Made by a program: the position numbers and the translations under genes. From NCBI GenBank assembly GCA_016808115.1, contig JAEQBH010004422.1, positions 124,001 to 188,000 of the forward strand: a DNA stretch of 64,000 bases, written 5' to 3'. The notes beneath the pieces were generated by a model, which was given only the letters and a program-made list of their open reading frames with translations, did not search any database and was not told the DNA's origin. The DNA comes from Tetrastigma voinierianum. Its lineage: Eukaryota > Streptophyta > Magnoliopsida > Vitales > Vitaceae. Positions 34,001 through 45,829 of this stretch are shown in pieces (position 1 is the stretch's first letter; each line of letters begins with the position of its first letter).

Positions 34001-35996
34001 TTGTTATGCAGTGAGCAAGCCGGATGGCAAGGGCCGGAACTACGCCACAAGAGGTAGGTTTCCTCCTGCCTTTGGTTATTTACGCCTAGAGAGTAGTGTG
34101 GCCCCTCGGGTTTCCGTCAGAGTTTTCGAATGAATTTGTATGTTGTATTAGTTTTGTTTGTGATTGTGTGATGGTCAAAGACTAGTTTTACGAGGGTTTC
34201 GAGGACTGTCAGGACCGAACCTTTGTGTTGCAGTGCTGGCCAAAATCACGAGGTAGAGATGGCAAGCGGGGTGTGCCCCGATTTCCGCACACCCTTGTGA
34301 ATCGGTCGCGTCGACTTTGAATGACCAGCCAGCTACTCGTCCAGGAACTCGATTTGCGCGTTCTTGGACTGGAGCTCGTTGAGTCTAGAGTTTAATAAAA
34401 TAAAGTTCTCAGCCAAAATGTAGGCTGAACATTGGAGCTTAGGTCATGGGCCCGATTGAGGAATAGTCCAGATTCACGGTTTAAAACTTATGTTTTGAGC
34501 AGGTTTATGTCAGAAATGCTTGGAATTGCATATGGCACGAGGAAGGGGTGCGTGTTGGATGTTTTGTGTGGTATTTACAAAAATTGGACTTTACGGACTA
34601 AGTCCAGGATTATTTCCTTAGGCCAACATGGCCGGTTATGGCCAGAGAATGATTTGTGTGTGTTATTGCCATAAATTCAATGACATGATGAATATGTGAA
34701 ATTATGTGATAAAAGATAGAAATAATTATATGCATTGGGTTGTATGGTGACATACTATGTCTCGGCGAGAATATGAATTATGGCATTACTTGCACACAAG
34801 TAATGGTTGGAATTATTTTATGCATTGCTTGAATGATGTGTTGACACGAATGAATTGAATGATAGAAAAGATGTAGTGCATGCTTATGTGATGTATTGAT
34901 TTGAATATGTGGAATATTAACATGACTGCATGTATGTTAAATATATGAAATGTTGTGTGCATTAGACATGAGTGTTATTAGCACACACATAGTGTATGGT
35001 GTAGAATGTCCATGTAGAGGTCTTCATACATTGGTCATGGGTTTAAGTGCAGTGGCACAAATTGCATTGCATTGGTGTGCGGTAACACCACATTACATGA
35101 AAGTGTGTTCGTAGTGCTTGATTTAATACTGCGTTTGGTGTTGAATCGTGTGGGCTTGGGAATGGGACAAGTCGATTGAGTTCCAGGTGTTAAACGAAAA
35201 TGGAAAATGAAATGTGTCCGGAAAAGTAGCAAGTAGGGGATAGATACCCCCTGGGTGAAAGCTTGAAAACACGGATTTAGGCAATGCGTATCCACTTTGA
35301 GTGAAAGCCCGAAAAATGTCGGAGTGTAAGAGAGACCTTGCATGGTGAGACCACAGAAAAGTTAATACTTGAAAAGACACGAAACAATTAAATAAATATC
35401 ACATAGACTATGGGTTGTGAAATGGGAGTCGGGACTAACTCGGTATTGATTTCCCATTGGCACTTGCATTGGGTGGTGGGTCGGAGGTTGACCCGGTACT
35501 TAGGGCATGTAGAGTGTCGTCTCATACATGCATGTAGATTTTCCATGATTGGACAACATGTATGCATGGATTGGCTGTTAGTTTTGGTAATGAAATGATC
35601 ATTTGCATGCACCCTGGGTGGGGCAGCCCTTGTGGGATTTATCTCTCTTGGGCGTTAGCTCACCCGTCGTGGGACCCCCTTTGGTGCGGGGACAGTGCGA
35701 GCGGGGACTGGCACTCCTTAGAGGCTAGGGATTATGAAGCGGGTCGGACTGTGGCCTTTATTCTTGTTTGTGTATATATTAGAGCAGACTAGTTTTGTAT
35801 ATGTTTTGTATTATAAGTGATGTAATAACTCTTGGATCTATAGAAATGTATGGTCTTGTAACCATATGGGCCAGTATGGATGATGGGCCTATTAGGTCAT
35901 TTTACTCATGTATGGGTCTCATGATGCAGGAACGCCTGCACGAGGTTTCCAGCAGGTTGACGGTGGTCAATAGGACCCCCGAGTTTTGGGGTGTCA

Positions 35997-36855
35997 CGGG
36001 GCCAGGACCTTATTGGAAATTGAAAGCGTGCATTCAAACAATCCTTACAAAGCGAAATCGAAAGAGGAGAAAAAAACCCCACCTAGAGATTGGGAGTGGT
36101 CAGAAATCTTGGCAACTCATCGTGAAGTCTTGAGGAGGATTGCAAGCGCTGAAAAGTTCTTGAGGCGAAAATTTTCTAACGACCAGAAAATTAACGCCTA
36201 CACCCTATCCTATATGGGGCAAGGCATGGCGAGGCGTAAATGCACTATCGGGCGCTGCAATATCAGGAGACGTGCTCCTCTCCCCCTACCTTGGTATTCG
36301 CAAGGCGTTTCATCTACTAGGGCACCAAAAAAAAACAAATGAGCTCATTGATGGTAAACACCTAGCTCTTTGGATCTAGTAACCACAAAGCCCTCAACCA
36401 CATGGGCTAGAAGTCCATGCAGGTACATTTGGGCCTTTAGGTTTGCCCTCTCGAAAGCGACCCAAGGTGCATTAGCAGTGTGGCCAAAGCCTCAATCCTA
36501 GCGGGGGAAAAACTAAAACCCTAGCCCGATAGAGGCTTCTCGGAAGCCCGATGAATCATAGCTCCCACAATAGGCATACGAAGAAAGAGTGAAAAATGGA
36601 AAGCTCGACGTTCAGGTATGCTTAAAGCCAAATCTTGTAAAATACACCCAGTGCTACAATGATTATATAAAACAAAAGACAAAGCATTATCGAAGAAACC
36701 TAGATAGATCCATTACAAAGATGTCTAAGTAACTGAACTAGACTAATTGCCAAAAAACAATGGAAGAGATGAAAGGAAGAAGAAAAGGAAGAGGAAAAGG
36801 TCAAAGAAAAGAACGATGCGAGACACTTCGCGAAGGTTCTCACAGGAGCATTTTT
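35997..36855. other. Unassigned region right of solo LTR, possible Gag-like remnant
   Basis: A frame at about 35986-36342 has a charged segment with KAKSKEEKK and a LRRIASAEKFLRRKF block. It resembles no domain I can name, although a structural retroelement protein is plausible given the polypurine tract and LTR downstream. The rest shows no coding signal. Confidence 0.35.
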
Positions 36856-37000
36856 CTTGAAGGCTCTCCCGAGAAGCTTTGCTTGAAGGCTCTCCAGAGA
36901 TACTTTGCTTGAGGGCTCTCCAGAGACACTTTGTTTGAAGGCTCTCCAGAGATGCTTTGCTTGAAGGCTCTCCAAAGACGCTTTGCTCGAAGGCTCTCCT
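36856..37000. repeat. 26-bp minisatellite, about 5.5 copies
   Basis: Units of the form CTTGAAGGCTCTCCAGAGAT plus a short variable tail ending CTTTG repeat head to tail with 1-3 changes each. Because 26 is not a multiple of three, the frame changes from unit to unit, which argues against a protein repeat. It lies in the 3' untranslated part of the element ending at 38060. Confidence 0.88.
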
Positions 37001-37563
37001 TCTCTTAGCCATACACCTTAACCTACGCACCTCCGGAGGTGCGACTATCGGGGCACCTGGCCCATTAACCACGAAGAAGGCCCGATGGCATGTCGGGCCC
37101 CTTGTGAATGGCACAGGGCCGATCTACAGGCTCGACAAAGAGCCACACGAAAGGTGATATTGGCATAGTTAAGCCTCCCATCTAGGACTTTGAGTAAGGT
37201 CGGCCACGAGCGTCATCTTGAGCCACACAATATCCATTAACGACGAATCATTTGTGGATGCTTTGGAAAGTCTCCCTCCATAACTACTCCACCTTCGCGG
37301 CTATGGACCTGAGTGGAAAAAATCACAATAGTGAAGGGCGTTTTGTTTTTAACGAAGGAATTAATTGGAACTTCATAAACCGGGTTCAGCCCCTGTATAT
37401 ATAGAGGTGGAACCTTAGAAGACGTATTGAATGCGCCATTGAGACATCACATATCATTGAGCCATTGGAACATATGCGCATTATTAATCTACAGTTCTCC
37501 ATACTTAAGGTCTCAAAACACATTATTTTTCCCCGACTAAAAGAGCATAATCCTCCAATATAA
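37001..37563. other. 3' untranslated region of a Tat-like or non-autonomous LTR element
   Basis: No coding frame is recognised. The segment leads into a polypurine tract and an LTR, so by position it is the internal 3' end of a plus-strand LTR element whose protein-coding part is missing or unrecognisable. Confidence 0.45.
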
Positions 37564-37576
37564 GAAAAAGGGGGGC
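37564..37576 (+). other. Polypurine tract of short-LTR element
   Basis: GAAAAAGGGGGGC immediately precedes the putative LTR start TGTGAGTACTG. Confidence 0.68.
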
Positions 37577-37578
37577 AT

Positions 37579-38060
37579 TGTGAGTACTGTGGCCCTTGGG
37601 CCCTGGAGCCCAGCCTCAACGAGGCCGAGGCGCCAGCTATGGGAGCTATCGCTTGGCCCACCTCATGGGCGGCCCAGGCGGCCCACTATATTAAAGCCAC
37701 ACGGGATCGGCCAGGACGGTGTAGTCCTGGGAACTCTTACGGGATCCCAGAGTCCCTAAGCCCAGGCCATTCTACATATGGAAAGGGTGTTATGGATGAC
37801 TATATTAGGGAAGAAATCCTGCAACGAGGACCTTTATCCACATGTCTCCTAATGTCCCGAATCCCATACGCCTCAAAAGCGTTAATCCTGGATTATGGAA
37901 GACTAGTCCTTGATAAGGAAAGAAAGATCTTACCACCAAAATTACGAGATTATCTTTTCTATAATCAAGGAGAATTCAAGTATAAAGGAAGGCCCACGTG
38001 GGAAAGGTATCTGACCACAATTGTCATTACTTCCTTCTTCTTCTCTGTCATTTCTTGACA
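37579..38060 (+). repeat. Short LTR (about 0.48 kb) of Tat-like or non-autonomous element
   Basis: It starts TGTGAGTACTGTGGCCC after a polypurine tract and ends at CTTGACA where LINE sequence becomes readable, giving TG...CA ends. The start is GC-rich with GGCCC-type palindromes. The right boundary is inferred from the LINE reading, not from a second LTR. A 139-residue frame at 37639-38058 spans nearly the whole LTR and is taken as fortuitous. Confidence 0.5.
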
Positions 38061-38934
38061 GCATCGAAGGAGTGGCGAGCACACATTATCAGACCTTTTT
38101 GCGGGTATATCACACCTACGATGCCCCTCTAGGTCGAGACCAGACCCGAATGCCAAACAGGTCCTCATATCTATTGATCATTTGTGGCGAGCTCTCAATG
38201 TGCTAATTCAAGTGAAGGAGGCTATGGGTCACCTTCATGGTTGTTAGGTAGCAAGGGGACTCCTTCGATCTCCCACTTATTTTTTACTGACGACTATTTT
38301 CTCTATTTTAGAGTAATTGAGTTAGAAACACAGGTGGTCAAGCAGCTTTTGCACGACTATAGATGAGCATCCGGGTAGCAAATAAACTTCAACAGATCTT
38401 CCATCTCCTTTAGTCGAAATGTGAGTCCTAGTTTGCAGGCCCATATCAGCTCAATATTGCATGTGCATGGGACGACTGATCATGGGTTGTACTTAGGGCT
38501 CCCCTATTTTGTTGGTAGGAACAAGCAGTAGGTGTTTGACTATCTCAAAGATCGACTCTGGAAGAAACTCAATAATTGGAAGACTAGGAAACTCTCAGAA
38601 GCGAAAGGAAGTGTTGGCCAAACAATGGGCCAGCCTCCCCATATATACAATGTTTGTTTTGCTACTACCTTTGGGAGTCTATCATGACTTAGGAAATAAT
38701 CCTCGATTCTTTACGGTAGGAGCCTGGCTTGGAGGTAAGGGCATCAGTTGGCTATGGTGGGATAGGTTATGCAAACCGAAGGTGGGTGGGGTATTGGCTT
38801 CAAAAAATTACATGATTTTAACTTAGCCCTTTTAGGGAAGCAAGGGTGGAACTTTTTGACTAATCCTTCCTCTCTTGTCACCAAAGTACACCAAGTAAGA
38901 TATTTTCCCAACTCCTCCTACTTGTAGTCGACGT
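38061..38934 (+). pseudogene. LINE (L1-type) reverse transcriptase, piece 1
   Basis: Frames jump but the family order is clear. A degraded R-G-x-R-Q-G-D-P-type block and SYLLIICG lie at about 38130-38190. SHLFFTDDYFLYFR at 38265-38310 is the catalytic F/Y-A-D-D motif with Ala changed to Thr. YLKDRLWKKLNNW-type residues appear at 38540-38580, LPIYTMFVLLLPLGVYHDL at 38630-38690 and KGISWLWWDRLCKPKVGG at 38735-38795. L1-type LINEs copy themselves by target-primed reverse transcription. The N-terminal endonuclease and early RT are absent, so it is cut by or rearranged with the LTR to its left. The reading stops at 38934 where a foreign AT-rich segment begins. Confidence 0.8.
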
Positions 38935-40189
38935 TGGGTTCTAACCCCCGACTCGGGGTTGGCTTCGGTCGATCTGCGATGACTCGGCCAAGTGAAGTAT
39001 CAGGTCACAGAGGCTAATCGCACCGGAGTCCAGATGCAGATCACGATACTATCGTAGACTCAGTAGAGAATCGGAAAAACTCGGTTGATTCGGCCTAAAT
39101 CCCGAGTTGACTCGTCGTCAACTCGTCAGATACAGAAAAAGAAAAGTGGATTCTACAAGTTCTTAATCGTTTATTACCCATCGGAATAAAAAAACAATCA
39201 ATTTTTTTTTTTTTTTTTTTTGAGAAATTTGAGATTTTAAGAACCAAATATCAACAATTTTTCACCAACCAGGATCTATTCGTTTTGGTTTTCTATCCGT
39301 AGACAGAGCCGGTAACAATGAGTGGAAAATGCAAGACAATTCACAACTCTTCGTCGAGACGTTCTTGGAGGCCGATGGTGAAGTGTGTGGATCGGATGTT
39401 GGTGTACTGCGACAATCGACTACGTGTGGACTATGGAAGATAAGAAAGGTAGGGCGTGGAGAAGGAAAGGGGGGAAAGGGTTATTCGATTTTATTTTATT
39501 TTATTACTTTTTTTTTTTGTATTTGCCAAATTTAGGTGTATAATACATTAAATAAGAAATTGTGGGCATGTCTATATAAGCAAATTTAGACATTTATGGC
39601 TTTTTCGTATTTAATTATTGGTGATGAAATTATATTTAGTATAAAATCTAAATATTATTTAATCAAGGATATTTAAATTTTTATCTTCAATTTTATATAA
39701 ATTTTAATTTAAATGATTATAACTATAAATAAAAATTAATTTAATTATAGTATTTTGATAAAGAAATTTTGTAATAATTTATCAATAATAACAAAAAATC
39801 ATTTTATTTAAATTAATTTGAAGATAAACCCTAAATTATTTTATATTTATATCCTAACTTAACATAAATTATTAATTGCTTAATATCAACTATTGAAATA
39901 ATTTATATTTTACAAATATTATTATTGAAATATGTAGCATAAATTAATTTTATAATAAACATTGTAATAATTATATTATGATTTTATAATTCTTTGGTGA
40001 ATGCATTTATAATTATTTAAATGCAATAATATAAATTAATTTTGTTTCACTAAATTTTTAACTTTAATAATTTATAATATACCTTATAATTTTTTTGAAT
40101 TTTTTTATTTATCTTAATTTACGTATCGACCGATACTAAGCGACTACACGTCGAGATCGTCTGGAGCGCAGTCGGTGACGATCACGACT
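38935..40189. mobile_element. 1.25-kb AT-rich insertion in the LINE, GACTCG-rich ends
   Basis: LINE coding sequence stops near 38934 and resumes near 40190. The insert begins with a GC-rich 200 bp carrying repeated GACTCG/CTCGG words (38958, 38984, 39056, 39078, 39111 and nearby). It continues as about 0.9 kb of very AT-rich DNA with a T run at 39200-39222, and ends in another GC-rich 110 bp. No transposase is recognised. GC-rich subterminal repeats flanking an AT-rich core suggest a non-autonomous DNA transposon, but I could not define inverted termini or a target duplication. Confidence 0.45.
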
Positions 40190-40863
40190 TTGAACCATGC
40201 CCGGCTCACGCGTAGGGCGTCTTTGGGCAGCTTCAAGGGCTAATTAGTTCAAAATAGTAGGATCCTGGTTGGAGATGGCTCAACTATCAGCATTATGAGG
40301 GATCCCTGACTGCCTGGTAAAAAGGTAGTGACCTGATTAGTTCGCCTCTTGGAGAAGAATTCGCCCATGTTAGGGTTAACTCTTTGTTCACCCCAAGGGC
40401 ATTACTGTGGGACTCGGGAATTCGCCCATGTTAGGGTTAACTCTTTGTACACCCCAGGGGCATTACAGTTGGACTCGGACCTTATCATGAATATTTTTAA
40501 CACAAGGGACAGGACTTTGATCCTGAATATTCCCTTAGTTGTCGCTCAATTCCTGATAACTGGTATTGGACACAGGGTGGCAGTGGGCAGTACTCAGTCA
40601 AGAGTTGCCACCAGGTGCAACAAGAGCTTCTTGTTGATGCTCCAACTCATTTCCTGAATAGTTTTATGGACGCTAGGCTTCCCACCGAAGATGCGTAGTT
40701 TCATGTGGCACTGAAGGGCATCCTCCCTATCGCCAATAATTTGAGGCATTGGAGAGTTCCTATTGATCCTATTTGTGCCGTCTGTAAGCAGTAGCGAGAA
40801 TCTACCACCATCGCCTTGCATGGTGCCCAGTGGCCAGAGCAACGTGGATGTTAACTCCATTTT
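40190..40863 (+). pseudogene. LINE piece 2: zinc-binding RT region (zf-RVT type)
   Basis: After the AT-rich insert the LINE continues: ILVGDGSTISIMRDPWLPG-type residues at 40255-40320, FAHVRVNSLYTPGAL at 40360-40410 and again in the duplicated copy, then DRTLILNIPLVVAQF at 40510-40550. The zinc-binding region follows with GQYSVKSCHQVQQ-like residues, a LPIANNLRHW block and DPICAVCK (40590-40790). This domain follows RT in plant LINEs. A 61-bp tandem duplication and several stops disrupt it. The chromovirus LTR begins at 40864 inside the expected Cys/His cluster. Confidence 0.75.
40357..40478 (+). repeat. 61-bp tandem duplication in LINE
   Basis: Two adjacent copies (40357-40417 and 40418-40478) start GAATTCGCCCATGTTAGGGT and differ at only a few positions. 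As 61 is not a multiple of three it shifts the LINE frame. Confidence 0.9.
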
Positions 40864-42590
40864 TGTAGCACCCCAAAATTTTGTTAAAGGTAAAATTGTA
40901 AATTATAAATTAATTAATTAGTTAATTTAATTTAATTAAGGGTAAATGTGTCTTTATAATTTAAAACCTAATTATAAATAGAGATTTTTCTTATTTTCCC
41001 ATTCTGAAAAACCCTAGCAGTCAAATTAAGAAATTGGAGGCGTGAGGCGTGAAGGTTTGGAGAATCGAGTTTAAAAGTTCAGATTTTTTTTAAGGTAAAA
41101 TCCAACTTTAGATTAACATTTTATATTTGTTAGTCAATTCTGAATACATTAGATATTTTTAATAAAATCTTCTATTCAGATTAGAGTTGGTTTATTAAAA
41201 TTTTAGGATTAAAATTTTGGAAGAATTCGATTGAAGTTAGGATTAATTTATTTTAATTGTTTTTGGGTTAAACTATTGAAATTATAAGTTTAGATTGTTC
41301 AATAGATGAAAATAGAAAATTTGAGATTTTGAGAAGAATATATCTAAGCTGTGAAAAATAATAAGTTGGTTATCTTAGTAGGTGCATTGGAGTTAGAAAA
41401 GTTTAATTTGAATACCTAAAAATTTTAGGGCTCTCAAAATCCTATTAGTTAAAGTAATAATAGTTATTTATTTTTGTGTTATGTTAAGGTGAATAAAGTA
41501 GGCCTTCAGTTATTTTCCTCCAATGCTTTTGAGAACTTTGTTTGAGGAATTAAAGGGACATTAATACAAATTTTCAAAAAAAAAAAAATAATTTTCTTTT
41601 TATTATAATTTGTAAGGAAATTAAGACATATTGTGTAAAGAAAAAAATATTTATTTGCTTGTTATTTTGAATTACGAAAAGGTTATTTATATTTCTATGC
41701 ATGGGTCAAATGCATGTTTGCATGAAAAGTATGTTTGATAATTTTATTTTCTTGTGAAGGAAAATCTAGAGATATAATATTTTGTTTGATAAATTTGAAT
41801 TGATGCAAAAAAAAAAAAAACACTACAGTTTTATTTGGCCCTTATGCGGAATATAATAATTGACCTTTACATTTTTTTGATGGGGAATGTAATTGATTTG
41901 AGCGGTCTAGAGGTTTAGTTAGAGGTTACTATGCTAGTAGTATTCCAGTTCCGTCCGTAAAATGAGCTGATTTGAAATTATCGCCACATTTGCAAAGTCA
42001 GCTGATGCTCATTTGTTGATAGCAGAGAAATATGTTTGGAATGTTTTGATTTGGAATTGATGTGAAATGCTTTCGTTTTTGTATTAGAATGTTTAAACTC
42101 CAACATTTTATAAAAAAATTTATGATTCCCTATATCTCCTAATGGGAGTATATTATAAACTTCGATCCATGGGGACTGACATTAGTGTACCTTATTGGGC
42201 TTTGAGCTCACCCTTTATTCTTTTTAAAAATTTTCAGGTACCCTTAGTTCGAGCGAGGAGTGACGGTTAGGACGGGAAAATGGTTTTATTAGAATATTTG
42301 TTTAAACTTCTCTTGGGACATTGTTTAGATGTTAAAATTTAGTTTCTGTTTGGAATATTTGAGTTTGAAGTTATTTGGATAAGTATACTTGGGTTGATGT
42401 ATTGGTGTGTCTTAAAGTTGATATTTGAGGATTTAGGAATTTTGTTCTACTACTCACGAAGACATGATATTTGGTAGTGGTAAAATTCAGATTTTACAAT
42501 GCCAATGCTTTGAGTTGTTTCCACTTTGAACCCTTGGGCTTAAGGTGTGAAATGACCGTCACGCCCTACAGTGGGTTTTGGGGCGTGACA
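40864..42590 (+). repeat. 5' LTR of complete chromovirus
   Basis: About 1.73 kb, TGTAGCACCCC to GGCGTGACA. A TATA-like TTATAAATAG lies near 40972, and a donor-like AAGGTAAAA at 41091 is matched at 47466 in the other LTR. The terminal 50 bp CACGCCCTACAGTGGGTTTT to GGGGCGTGACA matches the 3' LTR end. Confidence 0.92.
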
Positions 42591-42593
42591 AAG

Positions 42594-42606
42594 TGGTATC
42601 AGAGCA
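42594..42606 (+). other. Primer-binding site
   Basis: TGGTATCAGAGCA matches the initiator-Met primer site for 12 bases, 3 bp after the LTR. Confidence 0.9.
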
Positions 42607-42776
42607 ATAGGTTTTGATCTTGTTGGGAACTTAAATTGATTTTGATTTGGGATAGATGAGTGACGCATTAGTTTAAATTTTAGTTTCATCTAGTATAAAC
42701 TCCTCTTTGTTACGAATTGTCTAATTGGTTTTCTTAGTGATTAAAATTTAGTTATATTTAATGCTTGATGGGGATC

Positions 42777-43705
42777 ATGGCACGAAGACCAACATCCTCA
42801 GTGTCAAACTGACGATGATGCCTCTCCAGTTCTCAGGGTTTACCTCCCATGAATGCGAAAGGGCTTATTAATTATCTTGGAACTTTATTTGGGTTAGTTG
42901 AGCGTCAAAATTTAGAGCATCGAAACTAATGGTAATGGACAATCATCATTTTCTAGGGGTAGCTCCTTTTATGATTTTAAGAGGTTGGCTCCTCCTTATT
43001 TTTAAACTTCAAATCCAACGAGAGCGGAAAGCTTGGATTCTTAAGATAGAGAAATTTTTTAAGGTCATAGGTGGCTCACGAGGAGCGAAGAAAGGGAAGC
43101 TGCTATCGTATGTTGGATGAAGGCGAGATCATTGGTGGCGTGGCGAGGGGATTTGGAGGATCGGGGGCGATAACGTGGAAACGGTTTAGGGCGCCTCGAA
43201 ATACTTTCAAAGCGGTGTTAAGCGGCCAGGCATGAGAATTTGTTCATCTGGAGCAGGGGAGATATGTGATGGCTGATATGAAGCCAAATTTACAGAGTTG
43301 TCACGTTTTGCTCCACAGTTGATTGCTATAAGGGGAGGAAAAGGCATTCTAGGAGGGAGATTTCAAGATGGATTGAAACCCTACTTGAAGAACAAGATAT
43401 CTATTCTAAAGCTAGGTGTTTATCTAGAGGTTGTGGACAGGGCTTTTATTGCAGAAAAGGATAATGAGGAGCTGCATCAGTATAGGGAACAACAAAGGAA
43501 AAGAAATAGGAGTGATGGTGCTCAGGGCAATCAAATCACAAGGAGAGTACACTCCTCTTAGAAAACAAAATAAAGGAAATGCTTGTACAAAATTCAGATG
43601 TGGTTTGTTCTACTTGTGGTAAAAAGCATGGAGGGAGGCCATGTTATAGAGGCGGAGCTTGCTTTGGTTGTGGAAAACAGGACATTTGATTCAGGATTGC
43701 CCGGA
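42777..43705 (+). pseudogene. gag with CCHC zinc knuckles, complete chromovirus
   Basis: An ATG at 42777 begins MARRPTSSVS and is followed within a few codons by a stop, so the original start may be here with later damage. The core is at 43298-43540: SRFAPQLIAIRGGKG, FQDGLKPYLKNKISIL and VVDRAFIAEKDNEELHQYRE. The zinc-binding tail at 43606-43705 reads CSTCGKKHGGRPC and then CFGCGK, with the last cluster thrown out of frame by a missing base. The region 42900-43290 is poorly readable. Gag would form the particle that packages element RNA. Confidence 0.8.
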
Positions 43706-43789
43706 GAAAATAAGGGGTTCATAATTGGAAGCTTACGGAGGAGAACAAAGATAATAAACAGAAGCCTAGGGCCCAAGGACGGGTATTTG

Positions 43790-44480
43790 TTATGACTCAT
43801 GGAGATGCCATTTACTTCGATGTGAGTGGCGAATGCTTATCGATCCACACACTTTGTTTGCTAGTGCCTTGATTTGATCAGTTTCGGCACATTCTTTTGT
43901 TTAGTATCTTTTCTTTGCTTTTGTTGGACACCTTTGTTGCTGAGTAATGGACTTTGATTTGATTGTTGCTACTCCTGTGGGAGATTCTATTGTGACTAAT
44001 CAAAATGGCAAGATTGTCTTGTGATGGTAGTTATAGAGAAATGCACATTGACTTAGTACTTCTTTACCTTCAGGATTTTGATGTAATTTTAGGGATGGAT
44101 TGGTTAGCTTCTTATCATGCCTCTGTAGATTGTTTTGGGAAAAGGGTAACTTTTAGCATCCCTGGTCAACCTGAGTTCAGTGTAGAGGGGAAGCATGTGG
44201 ATAGACCACTGCATATGATCTCAGCCTTACGAGCTAGTTCCTTACTTAGGAAGGGTTGCCAAGGCTTTTTGGCTTATGTGGTGAGTGAAGAAAATGGGTT
44301 GAAGTTGGAGGACATACCCATTATAAGGGATTTTCCTGATGTCTTTCTAGATGATTTGCCTGGCTTGCCACTAGAAAGAGAGGTGGATTTTACTATTGAT
44401 TTAGTCGAAAGCGGTTCTATCTTTAAAGACTCGAATAGGATTATTTTTAGTAGGCTTAAGGAGTTGAAGACTTCGAAGCT
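43790..44480 (+). pseudogene. Protease and RT linker, complete chromovirus
   Basis: The active-site block near 43865-43905 has an in-frame stop at the catalytic Asp followed by SVSAHSFV, so the triad is lost. From 44005 a clean frame of 162 residues contains LQDFDVILGMDWLASYHASV at about residues 24-43, LLRKGCQGFLAYVV near residue 85 and FPDVFLDDLPGLPLEREVDF near residue 110, which leads into RT. The frame ends at 44493 by frameshift. Protease would process Gag-Pol. Confidence 0.83.
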
Positions 44481-45660
44481 TCAAGGTTATTAGATAAGGG
44501 TTTTGTGGGCGGTGTTTCTAGGAGCTCTGTTTTGTTTGTGAAGAAGAAGGATGGCTCGGACTTTGTATTTGTTATAGGAGTTTAAATAAGGTGACGAGTG
44601 GGAATAAGTATCACCTCTTCTGAAGAATTGATGGTTGTTTAGTTGACTACAAGGTGCATGTGTGTTTTCTAAGATTGATCTTCGGGGTATCATCAATTGA
44701 GAGTCAAAGGTGAAGATGTACCTAAGACTGCTTTTTGAACTAGGTATGGACACTATGAGTTTTTGGTTATGCCTTTTGGTTTGACTAATGCACCTGCTGC
44801 CTTTATGGATTTAATGAATAGGGTATTCAAACCCTATCTAGATCTGTTTGTGGTGGTTTTTATTGATGACATTTTGGTGTACTCAAGGAGTGGAGAAGAG
44901 CACGAGCGTCATTTGAGTATTGTGTTGCAGACCCTACGAGACAAGCAGTTGTATGCCAAATTGAAGAAATGTGAGTTTTGGTTAGATAGAATCTCTTTTC
45001 TTGGGCATGCGGTGACTAAGGATACTTATTCACATTGACCTTGGAAGGTAGAGCATTTATTAACAAGTGGAGGAGACTAGTCTGTGTTGAAATTAAGGCT
45101 TCTTGGGACTTATTAGTTTATTATAGGCGATTTATTGAAGGTTCTCTAAGATTGCCTTACACATGACTAAGTGACACGAGAGAAAGGGTTAAGTTTAGAT
45201 AGTCTGATGAGTGTGAGGCAGTAACTTCAAGAGTTGAAGAATAGATTAGGCAGCCAGCCCACTGTTTTTTGACTATCCCGCTTGGAGTTCGGGAGGATTT
45301 GTGGTGTATAGTGATGCCTCTCATCAGGGTTTGGGGTGTGTTCTTATGCAACATGAGAAAGTTGTGGCTTATGCTTCTAGACAATTGAAGCCTTATGAGC
45401 GAAATTACCCCACTCATGATTTGGAGTTAGCTGTGGTGATTTTTGCACTTAAGATTTGGAGACATTTCCTTTTTGGTGAAACTTGTGAAATATTGACAGA
45501 TCATAAGAGTTTGAAGTATTTGTTTTCCCAAAAGGAATTGAACATGAGGCAAAGGAGATGGATAGAGCTACTTAAGGACTATGACTGTATCATTCAGTAT
45601 CATCCAGGGAAGGCAAATGTTGTAGCTGATGCTTTGAATAGGAAATCGGTTGGTTCCTTA
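44481..45660 (+). pseudogene. Reverse transcriptase and RNase H, complete chromovirus
   Basis: RT fingers at 44515-44560 show SSVLFVKKKDGS, then a damaged section to 44680. SGYHQLRVKGEDV and YGHYEFLVMPFGLTNAPAAF follow at 44685-44800. The catalytic VFIDDILVYSRSGEEH block is at 44855-44905 and LRDKQLYAKLKKCEFW at 44935-44985. Connection is lost between 45040 and 45300. RNase H at 45301-45660 is intact as a frame: VYSDASHQGLGCVLMQHEK, YASRQLKPYERNYPTHDLEL, LTDHKSLKYLFSQKELNMRQ and YHPGKANVVADALNRK. The polymerase Asp pair and the RNase H residues D, E and D are visible, yet stops elsewhere prevent a full product. Confidence 0.9.
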
Positions 45661-45829
45661 GCAGCTATTAAAGGTTGTCAGAGGAAATTAATAAAGGATT
45701 TGAGGAGTTTGCAAGTCCATCTCAGAGTTTCAGACTCAGGAGCACTTGTGGCAAGTTTCAGAGTACAACCAAACTTAGTTGGAAGAATTAAGGCCCTACA
45801 AAAGAATGGTTGCAATTAGTTTGCCATGG

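Larger units (their letters stand above)
33496..35996 (+). repeat. Probable solo LTR (TGTAAAACC family)
   Basis: It starts TGTAAAACCC and ends GGGGTGTCA, about 2.5 kb, and both ends align with the LTR at 4021-6609. No polypurine tract precedes it and no primer-binding site follows, so it looks like a solo LTR left after LTR-LTR recombination. The flanking 5-mers GACGG and CGGGG are not identical, so a target duplication is not proven. Inside are a triple 23-bp inverted-repeat unit (33722-33790), a TATA box (about 33812) and a 120-bp purine tract. Frames in this region are not considered genes. Confidence 0.72.

Noticed and set aside
33727..34057. Lys/Arg/Glu-rich proteins on plus strand and Leu/Phe-rich protein on minus strand
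   Set aside because: Artefact of the purine-only tract downstream of the LTR TATA box.
35795..36342. Plus-strand frames crossing the end of the solo LTR
   Set aside because: One begins inside the LTR and crosses the boundary. The part beyond 35997 is kept only as an unassigned region.
36856..37000. Short direct repeats that might suggest a CRISPR array
   Set aside because: Units are contiguous without spacers and the context is a plant retroelement; it is a minisatellite.
37639..38058. 139-codon frame resembling a gene
   Set aside because: Spans the short LTR almost exactly and runs into LINE sequence; no domain recognised.
42594..42606. TGGTATCAGAGCA as part of a tRNA gene
   Set aside because: It is a primer-binding site next to an LTR end; no cloverleaf can be formed from the surroundings.
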